A stretch of DNA of 15,256 nucleotides from Asterionellopsis glacialis (taxonomy: Eukaryota > Bacillariophyta > Plagiogrammaphyceae > Rhaphoneidales > Asterionellopsidaceae): contig WKLE02001641.1 of assembly GCA_014885115.2 (NCBI GenBank), positions 1,316-16,571 on the forward strand, read 5' to 3'. The position numbers and the translations under genes were made by a program. Positions 8,933 to 15,256 of the stretch are shown here, piece by piece (the stretch's first letter is position 1; each line of letters starts with the position of its first letter). The notes under the pieces are model-generated. The model had not been told where the DNA came from. It saw only the letters and a program-made list of their open reading frames with translations, and did not search any database.

Positions 8933-9140
8933 AGATTGAGACAAGATGATATTTACCGCAATGAATTGACGTCAGTAGGGTGTATACAATGGCTCCTTTG
9001 AATTGTCATAATATTATATTGCAGTTGTTGTTCTTGTTAACTCGGTAATTTGCAGTACAGTATGTACAATTTGGAGTTCCACGTATTAGGTCCTAGAACC
9101 TATTTCCAGCAAAGATATTGTTTACGATTCCATGTACCTG
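8933..9140 (+). repeat. Diverged direct repeat, copy A
   Basis: It begins AGATTGAGACAAGATGATAT and ends near GATTCCATGTAC. It shares long blocks with copy B: GATGATATTTACCGCAATGA followed by the TGACGTCA palindrome, then GGCTCCTTTGAATTGTCATA, GCAGTACAG and ACAATTTG. It also has an extra segment of about 25 bases (around 9020-9050) that copy B lacks. No coding function is visible. Confidence 0.85.
8967..8974. promoter_or_regulatory. CRE-type palindrome TGACGTCA, copy A
   Basis: An exact bZIP/CRE-type binding palindrome inside the duplicated block. Related TGACGT and ACGTCA elements are known CO2/cAMP-responsive elements in diatom carbonic anhydrase promoters (established knowledge). Activity here is not shown, since the nearest downstream start is about 1.6 kb away. 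Confidence 0.35.
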
Positions 9141-9152
9141 GTACCAGGTACA
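9133..9152. repeat. Perfect 20-bp palindrome centred on GGTACC
   Basis: GTACCTGGTACCAGGTAC with one more pairing base on each side is a perfect palindrome. It lies between the two direct-repeat copies. It contains three of the GTAC tetramers that are over-represented across this stretch. Confidence 0.85.
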
Positions 9153-9160
9153 GCCACTAC

Positions 9161-9338
9161 AGATTGAGCAAAGATGATATTTACCGCAATGAATTGACGT
9201 CAGTAGGGTATAATGGCTCCTTTGAATTGTCATATTGTAATGCAGTACAGCACGTACAATTTGCAATTCCACGTACAGGTACCGTAGGTCCTCTAGAACA
9301 TATTTCCAGTAAATATATTGTTACGATTCCATGTAAAG
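9161..9338 (+). repeat. Diverged direct repeat, copy B
   Basis: The second copy of the 8933-9140 block, starting AGATTGAGCAAAGATGATAT and ending near ATTCCATGTA. The TGACGTCA core and its flanks (GAATTGACGTCAGTAGGGT) are unchanged between copies, while the outer parts carry substitutions and gaps. A long plus-strand frame crosses this repeat (about 9050-9490), but it opens with TTG and reflects the repeat, not a gene. Confidence 0.85.
9195..9202. promoter_or_regulatory. CRE-type palindrome TGACGTCA, copy B
   Basis: Identical to the site at 8967-8974 and embedded in the same conserved flanks. It lies about 1.37 kb before the kinase start at 10569. Its role is inferred only from the motif and its preservation in both copies. 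Confidence 0.35.
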
Positions 9339-10568
9339 CTATTACAGTAATCCTCTACTCAAATTTCTATTGCCCATTTAACCAATGTACTAGTGAATGG
9401 CCTTCCTATCCTTTATATACATTATTTTGTTCTTATTTCATACGAATGCGATTGATATTGCCACATCACTCAGTTCGCAATTTTTTTTGAGAATAATATA
9501 CCCCTTATTACTACAATAGAGTTATAAATAATTTGGAACTGTACTGTACTTTGGGCATTTTTTCCATACTGATTTCAAATTCTGAGAACCTTTCCTAGTA
9601 CTATCTATATATGTAAAAAATTAATCATACGGCCCTTGATTCTTCGACAGGCGAAGGTTGCAACGTCAGTAGTTGCAAACGCCTCTACCTGTGAGCATTA
9701 GATTTATGAGATGATAGTACTGATGTGTTATTAATACATTATTGAAAATAAAAATTTTCGCACCGGTACGTGATGTAGAATAAACCGACAATCTAAGGTA
9801 CGACCTTCTGAAGGAAGAATTCGCCACAGTACTGAAGGTACTCTGATATGATTGAATCACGATTTCTCTGTCGCTTCCTTTTAATTTCCCGATTAAAAAA
9901 GATAACTCTACAAAGATGAGTAAGTATCACAGAAAAGAATCTATTAACAGTACCCGCAGATCTTTCTTGTGATGACGCCACTATTCGGTTTTTTACTTAT
10001 AAACTTTCTTTAGTCGATAATGAAATTTTCTATGAAATTGCAAACGAACTGAGACTTGGTATCATTTGTTTCCCAAAGGTTCTAAAGGGACGAAAGTAAT
10101 TATAGAGAAGGGAAGGAAATTTCACGTACTCTTACTGTACGTTATTTACCACCTCCAGGTAAGTATGGAAATACCCCTGGTAATCTAAATCATTTTACTT
10201 TCGTTTGTATCAACAAGACTGGTTAATTTCCACTTAAATATTCTGGTACTTATTCGCTGCTGCCAATTGTTTTCTTACTGTAGATTGGTCATTCCGACAT
10301 TCGACATGTGGGAATAGAAAGAAACTTCCTGTATTTTTGCTGCTTTCAGCAGTTGTTTCTGTTATTGTAATATATCTCGTACTCAAACACGGTACTGAAA
10401 TCAATCTAGAAAGGATCTTCTCAAGATTGCCACAAGACACAACCTATCACATGGCATAATTAGCAAGGGTCCAACCTTCGTGAATTTGAACACTGTCTGT
10501 TTCTTGACAATATTAATTATTCATCAGGCACACCACATCAACTTTTTATTTCATATCTTTACAAAAAC
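9339..10568. other. Intergenic region upstream of the kinase, GTAC-rich
   Basis: No gene is recognised; the open frames are short and several start with GTG or TTG. The sequence is unusually rich in GTAC (see findings). The kinase promoter should lie at the right end, where the last 60-70 bases (TTCTTGACAATATTAATTAT onwards) are probably promoter and 5' leader. Confidence 0.4.
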
Positions 10569-11810
10569 ATGTCAAGTATAGAAGAAGAGCTTCCAGTCCA
10601 CCTTCCTCAGGAACAACTCTACGAGGCAAGTAAATATGCTGCATCTATTGGTGATATGTTGTCACAAGACTCAAGAATATTAAACCCAGCTCTCGAATCA
10701 TCGATACCTAGATTTGAAAGAGACGAAATAGTGTTAGGTGAACTCTTGGGATCTGGTGGATTTAACAATGTCTTTGAAGTTGGTAAGATTGATCTGTTTC
10801 AAGATATCACCTGGTTTTCCGATCACCAAAAAGAAACCAGAAAGATTCTATCTCGAAAAGCAAGCGATATCAAGAACAGGTACGCCATCAAATTTTTGAA
10901 AAGGGAAACTATGAATAAGAAAGATGACTACAAGTTTGGTGCAGCTGATCTTGTAGCGGAAACCAAATATCTGAGCAGTCTAGCTGCTTGGCCGCATCCT
11001 AATATAATCCAACTCCATGGAGTATCTGCGGATGGCGTAGATGGTTTCGGTCATTGTGTGGAGGGTGGATATTTTCTTATTATTGATCGTTTACAAGAAA
11101 CGTTGGATAAAAGACTTACACTTTGGAAAGAAGTTCAGTCAAGAATTAACTCGCGAAGGGATCCCAAGATGAGCCCCAAACTTTTACGTGCCGCTTTCTT
11201 ATCACGTCTACGAGTAGCTCTTGACTTAGCTTCGGCAGTTAAGCACCTTCACAGTCTCAACATAATGTACCGAGATCTCAAGCCAGATAACGTTGGATTT
11301 GACAGTGACGGGACAGTGAAGCTTTTCGATTTTGGACTTGCTAAGGAACTGATTCCAAACAAAAAGATCGATAGCGATACCTACGAAATGACAGGTGATA
11401 CGGGTTCAAGACGGTACATGGCGCCTGAAGTTGCGCTCAGTAAACCGTATAACAAAAGTGCAGATGTTTACAGCTTTGGGGTGCTCCTGTGGCAACTGTG
11501 CTCAATGGAAGAACCATTTGAAAGCATGTCATTTGAAGAGCATTTGCAATATGTTGTCAATGGAAATCAAAGACCGAGAATTGACCCTTCATGGCCCTCC
11601 AAGCTACAAAGAATACTAAGTTGGAGTTGGATTCCAGATCTTGATGGAAGACCAAAAATGAGAGATGTACACCAATATCTGAAGCGTGAAGTTCAAAGGT
11701 TTGATTTGAACACACTTGCTCCATTGAGTGGGGATAAAGCAGTAAGATCTGTTTCCCCAAGAGATGTTCGTAAAATTAAGGATTTCACAGCTGAAATCTA
11801 TTTGAATTAA
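10569..11810 (+). CDS. Serine/threonine protein kinase, TKL-like, diatom-type family
   Basis: A single-exon gene of 413 residues, predicted to phosphorylate protein Ser/Thr; its substrate is unknown. The ATG at 10569 is in an AAACATG context. The kinase domain spans about residues 53-372 with every catalytic element: glycine loop LGSGGFNNV (60-68), YAIKFLK with the ATP-binding Lys108, a helix-C Glu131 (AETKYLS), MYRDLKPDN (233-241, catalytic Asp236), DFG 254-256, YMAPEV (APE 285-287), DVYSFGVLLWQ (299-309) and the late Arg361. Odd points are an insert of about 35 residues between the glycine loop and Lys108, YRD instead of HRD, and a basic insert around 183-205. The N-terminal 50 residues and the C-terminal 40 show no other domain, signal peptide or membrane segment, so a soluble kinase is inferred. 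It looks active. Its neighbours give no clue to its pathway. Confidence 0.95.
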   Translation: MSSIEEELPVHLPQEQLYEASKYAASIGDMLSQDSRILNPALESSIPRFERDEIVLGELLGSGGFNNVFEVGKIDLFQDITWFSDHQKETRKILSRKASDIKNRYAIKFLKRETMNKKDDYKFGAADLVAETKYLSSLAAWPHPNIIQLHGVSADGVDGFGHCVEGGYFLIIDRLQETLDKRLTLWKEVQSRINSRRDPKMSPKLLRAAFLSRLRVALDLASAVKHLHSLNIMYRDLKPDNVGFDSDGTVKLFDFGLAKELIPNKKIDSDTYEMTGDTGSRRYMAPEVALSKPYNKSADVYSFGVLLWQLCSMEEPFESMSFEEHLQYVVNGNQRPRIDPSWPSKLQRILSWSWIPDLDGRPKMRDVHQYLKREVQRFDLNTLAPLSGDKAVRSVSPRDVRKIKDFTAEIYLN

Positions 11811-12672
11811 ACCACAAACACGTTGAAAAGAGAAAACAAGAGAGATAAAGAGAGAGATTTAATTTTGAAAATGTCTGTTCAGTAACAAGTTGCAGTATAA
11901 AATAGCGAATTTTTGCAATTTTAAACACAACCTTCCAAATAGGAGAGTCTGTTCCCTTCACATTTAAAAAGCTACTTTTTTTGTTCGCAGACCTGCCTGA
12001 TTAGGGAGGACCCCCCTGCTGTTTTCCCCTGTTCCTACCCACATTTGCAGTGAAGGAAATGGAAGAGAAGTTGAAATGCATTCTTGAGAATTCTCATTTT
12101 CTGCAGCCACCTTACTGTAATCAGCCATACTTTCTGGTGGTTCAGAATGGGATCATAGATGTCTAAGCATTTTGATTGGCACGATGTACTTTCCCTTAAA
12201 TTATTTGTAGCGACCAGCCCGGCTGTATCAGTGGAATCTTATTGTTTCTTGTCCTCCAGGCCTCTGCAAAGCGAAAACTGAAGAAAACTTTCAGTATCAT
12301 GGTAAATGACTTTACAGGCGCATATCCATATGTTTTCTATTCCAACGGAATCAGGCGCGTGTGAATATATATGAAAAAGTACTATAAGACGAGTTACAAG
12401 TAAGATTTTCACCAAAAGCATTTTCTGTGTAGTCAAAGTGCATCTTTCACGACGAAAACCAAGCATGAAGGAGGGACGCAAAAACCTCTCGCATAAAAAG
12501 GCATGTGTATGTGCTTATATATTGCAAATGTACCTCAAGCCTTGATGAATCCCATCCATGCATTAAAATAACCTCCAGGGGAAGGCTAACAACATTTTTG
12601 ATTCTTTAGACATTTACATTATGCAATATAAAATCTAAACAATCTGCAAGAACTGTATATCCCTAGATTATT
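11811..12672. other. Intergenic region downstream of the kinase
   Basis: The first 70 bases are a purine-rich probable 3' tail (AGAGATAAAGAGAGAGATT). A C-rich patch lies near 12008-12040. The minus-strand frame at 12239-12481 opens with TTG and was not accepted. No RNA gene or repeat was recognised. Confidence 0.4.
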
Positions 12673-12900
12673 CTATAGGAAGAAAAATATATCATTAGGT
12701 CTCTTTGTGAATGTAGGTGATCTCGCATCATCTTGGATGCTATTATCTATTTCAATTCTTTCCTCCACTTTTTTTCTTTCTGTGAGTGAAGGTGAAACTC
12801 CACTTTTGGTTGTGACTGTTGCAAAGTGAACTCTAAAAGGAAATTTACTAGCCAGCACAAGATCAAAATCAATATGTCCAAAATGTGATGTCACACCCAT
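12673..12900 (-). CDS. Possible small or partial coding frame, unknown
   Basis: The minus-strand ATG at 12900 opens 75 codons reading MGVTSHFGHIDFDLVLASKF, then a basic, Ser/Thr-rich stretch with an acidic helix-like part (ERKKVEERIEID). The same frame is open for about ten codons upstream of the ATG, so it may be a later exon or the remains of a longer gene. I recognise no family. It lies downstream of the decayed fucosyltransferase-like gene on the same strand, but nothing shows that the two belong together. Confidence 0.2.
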   Translation of the reverse strand: MGVTSHFGHIDFDLVLASKFPFRVHFATVTTKSGVSPSLTERKKVEERIEIDNSIQDDARSPTFTKRPNDIFFFL

Positions 12901-13110
12901 GTTTTCATTTTTGTGAGAACAGAAATAGTAAAAAAATATAATTCCTCTGCTTGTAGATAATCCGAAGAACTGGCTTAACTATACTGAATGTGCATGCCTA
13001 CAACCCCCAAAAAGAAATCTTTTATTGAAGTAATAAATTATGAAAATTGTTTATCTCTTTATACTGAAAGAATTAAGTCAACATATATCGCATTCAATAC
13101 TGTAGTTATC

Positions 13111-14281
13111 TTAACTCATAGCCTTGATGAATACTCCTTTGTAGTCACACTTCTAACAATGACCATGGCCTCGTTCCAGGTGAAATCTAGCAAATTCCAT
13201 AGCTACTTTCTCCGCTCTGTATCTAAAGCAATTATCTTGTACAAATCTTTCTCCTTGGTGAATTGATACAACATGGGTTTCAGTGATTTGCTTCACAAAA
13301 ATTGTTAGATTCAAGAATTTCACCCAGAAAAATAATGTCCTGATTAGGAAATGCCATTTTGAACTTTTGTTTCAACTTCCATGTGTATTCTTTTTCACCA
13401 TTTGTCAACACTACCACCTTCTTCATATCAAGATCATCATGCATGGAACAACGTAGATAACTGATCACATCATCAACATCTGTACTGCATTCACGATAGT
13501 CACCTCGTCGTAAATGCAAAGTAATATACTCATCTGAGTTTTTGGTTCCTATAACATCCATTATGAGCTGTCCAACATTCAACATTTCCTCTGATGTTTC
13601 AAGGTCTACCATACTACAATCATCACTTTATTTTCGGCAATTTTGAATCATATCGAACAACTTCGATCCATAAAAATGTTTATTGAAAACCCAGACAAAG
13701 TACCCACCTTCTTTTTGAAATCTTCTTGCCCTCACGTATTGACCTTTGGTTGGTCCTACTTTTTAATTATTTTGAATGTATTCCAATCCTTGAAAGATAT
13801 TTTTTGGTGGATTTTCATTGTATTCCACTAGTATATCCACCACCCTTGCCAACAGTTCCACTTACATTTCGTACAGGTGTGAAGTATAAATCCCACGTTG
13901 CTTCTTCTGGTGCAAAACATCCATGGAGTTGAGAAGATAGCCATAATTTCGGACTGCATCTTAATACAACTTTGGCACAAAACACAGCATGCTTCGTAGC
14001 ATATGCATCCTATCATTGATTCCTGCTCCTCCCAAAGGACAATCTGTGTAGTCTATGTAATTAAAACCCATTCTTAACGTTTTTTTGCGTTTTTTGGTGT
14101 TTTTTTGGGGCGATGATTTTGGTTCCCACAACTTGATTTTTCAGAAATGAAAGGTGTCAAACATGTAGTTGTGGTAAGTTTTGTACTTCTTCGACCCAAA
14201 CCCCCCGAAAGTCAAAACAGCACCAACTGTCAACCATCCAAGGAAAACAAAACCATCCACATCCACTTTTAGTGTCACTCC
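13111..14281 (-). pseudogene. Decayed GDP-fucose transferase-like (O-fucosyltransferase/NodZ-type) gene
   Basis: Protein-like segments follow each other on the minus strand in different frames. From the 5' side they are: a possible type II membrane anchor (GFVFLGWLTVGAVLTF, before TGA 14143-14141); a Lys-rich stem; YIDYTDCPLGGAGINDRM; DAVRNYGYLLNSMDVLHQ; a segment ending YFVWVFNKHFYGSKLF; then DEYITLHLRRGDYRE; and DNCFRYRAEKVAMEFARF. HLRRGDY matches the donor-binding HxRRxD motif of fucosyltransferases. CPLGG-x-G-x-x-x-R resembles their N-terminal glycine motif. Disabling changes seen include TAA 13963-13961, TAA 13864-13862, a frame change near 13755-13710, TAA 13630-13628, TGA 13282-13280 with a one-base shift, and TAG 13155-13153. 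The only intact part is about 110 codons (13612-13280). Some breaks could be unrecognised introns, but not all, so a pseudogene is the best reading. The membrane anchor is uncertain. Confidence 0.7.
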
Positions 14282-14889
14282 TTACATATTACTTCATTAC
14301 TTCTGAACTTCAAACAAACAAAAAAGGGATATACAAGTGGTCAAGAACAAAATCTAACATATTATATCAAAGATTCTACCGAATCTATTTTTATTGAATA
14401 TGATCCAAACCTGGTTTCATACGATGATCTTCTAAACTTGGTACGATACTTTCTGGGTTTAGGATGTACATACTCTGATAATGTTTCTTTTTCATTTTGT
14501 ATAATACTAGAATAAACTCATCAATTGTGGTTTTTGATTGCATTTTGGAATGCTTATATAATATTACCATACAGTGTACAAATACACTCACACACTAATG
14601 CAAAATTATAAGTGGTCAAGGAAACACAATGACTTTTGTCATAAACCTAAAAACATGCAATATCATTGTGCATTTTTTTAATAAGAATGAAGAACGATTG
14701 ATAGCCGTTGCAAAATTAGATAGAATGATGACAACAATTGAAGTTGGTGATCGGCTTAAGCTGTATGTAGATATTGAACCAACTGGTCCATTTTATCGTG
14801 CTGAAGACCATCATCAAAACGATCTTTTGAAATCACGTGCTAAATTAAAAGCACAACAGGAAAATCAGAATCTAAAAGATGATTTTTAA
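14273..14889 (+). pseudogene. Decayed peptide methionine sulfoxide reductase A-like gene
   Basis: MsrA reduces methionine-S-sulfoxide in proteins, using the Cys of a GCFWG motif. Here 14273-14440 reads KKGYTSGQEQNLTYY and STESIFIEYDPNLVSYDDLL, matching the VGYTGG...PTY and EAVEVEYDPxxxSYxxLL part of MsrA. A likely intron of 172 bases (14441-14612, CTAAT branch candidate) follows. Then WSRKHND and MQYHCAFF match the FWxxHDP and QYRSAIF parts. A seven-T run (14673-14679) then shifts the frame by one. The rest, from NKNEERL to IEPTGPFYRAEDHHQ, matches the C-terminal PAGPFYxAEDYHQ end. The catalytic GCFWG is missing: the matching place reads CHSLH. A possible first exon (ATG 14147, MKGVKHVVV, perfect GTAAGT donor at 14174) overlaps the opposite-strand pseudogene. 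The T-run shift could be a sequencing error, but the lost motif suggests real decay. Confidence 0.65.
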
Positions 14890-15256
14890 AGAAAAAAGAT
14901 AACGACGAGCTATTTAAAGAAACAGCAAGAAAACAACGATCAACTACAATAGGTAGATACTATTGTGGTTATTTTTCTTTTGCTTGCGATTTAATGTGTT
15001 CATGAAATATATGATGTACATCCGTAAATAGCAATTGCATCATGATTCCATCACGTTCTCTCTTTCTGAATGACAAAAACATTTCTTTATGAAAGTTATC
15101 ACTCTGCTGCTCTACAATAATACTGTATAGAGCTTATATTAATATCCCATAGGAAAGTCTCTTTGAAAACAAAAAGTGGCGTGATGGTTTGAAAAAGAAT
15201 ATTAGATGTTTTTTTCGTTATCGTAATGTTTTATGTCAAATGGATTCCAATCTAAT
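14890..15256. other. AT-rich tail of the window, no gene seen
   Basis: The first part would be the 3' side of the MsrA-like relic. No coding frame, RNA gene or repeat is recognised to the window end. Confidence 0.45.

Noticed and set aside
9050..9490. Longest plus-strand frame in the repeat region (146 codons)
   Set aside because: It opens with TTG, has no recognisable domain, and its internal similarity comes from the two direct-repeat copies it crosses.
12239..12481. Minus-strand 80-codon frame
   Set aside because: It opens with TTG and lacks leader, splice or domain evidence.
1..15256. tRNA, rRNA, CRISPR array or bacterial-type operon
   Set aside because: No T-arm plus anticodon arrangement, no rRNA core sequence, no evenly spaced repeats and no ribosome binding sites were found by eye. 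A tRNAscan or Rfam run would settle the RNA question.

Overview
The window is nuclear DNA from a eukaryote, most probably a stramenopile and best of all a diatom (inference). It is AT-rich, with genes far apart on both strands. Three well-supported short GT-AG introns (90, 114 and 191 nt) each carry a CTAAC branch-point sequence. One protein carries a mitochondrial presequence. The protein kinase has the layout of a large kinase family I associate with diatoms: a long insert before the catalytic lysine, YRDLKPDN in place of HRD, and a TKL-like DVYSFG helix. No bacterial operon, ribosome binding site, rRNA, tRNA or CRISPR array was seen.

Layout. Positions 1-1540 hold a small minus-strand reading frame (455-691, 78 codons, function unknown) with a CA-rich leader, facing away from the next gene. 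At 1541-2811 (+) lies the mitochondrial pyruvate dehydrogenase E1 beta subunit, whose presequence is split by an intron. It converges on a three-exon minus-strand gene at 3550-5715. That gene encodes an INCENP/Sli15-like chromosomal passenger scaffold: a WL-x-x-EIE segment in exon 1, an internal SAP domain, and a C-terminal IN-box with the Aurora-activating TSS motif. A speculative split small gene (5990-6399, +) is divergent from it.

Positions 6400-10568 have no convincing gene. They hold a perfect short hairpin (6702-6731), a 556-bp element with about 136-bp inverted repeats flanked by TTAA (piggyBac-type non-autonomous MITE), two coding-like relics, a diverged direct duplication (8933-9338) whose two copies each carry the CRE-type palindrome TGACGTCA, and a 1.5-kb stretch unusually rich in GTAC.

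A 413-residue protein kinase follows at 10569-11810 (+). The right end (about 13.1-14.9 kb) holds two decayed genes head to head. One is a GDP-fucose transferase-like pseudogene (-) with several stops and frame changes. The other is a methionine sulfoxide reductase A-like pseudogene (+) with a T-run frameshift and no GCFWG catalytic motif.

The intact genes do not form a pathway. They are a carbon-metabolism enzyme, a mitotic scaffold and a signalling kinase beside repeat-rich, decaying DNA. The most notable item is the SAP domain inside an INCENP-like protein.
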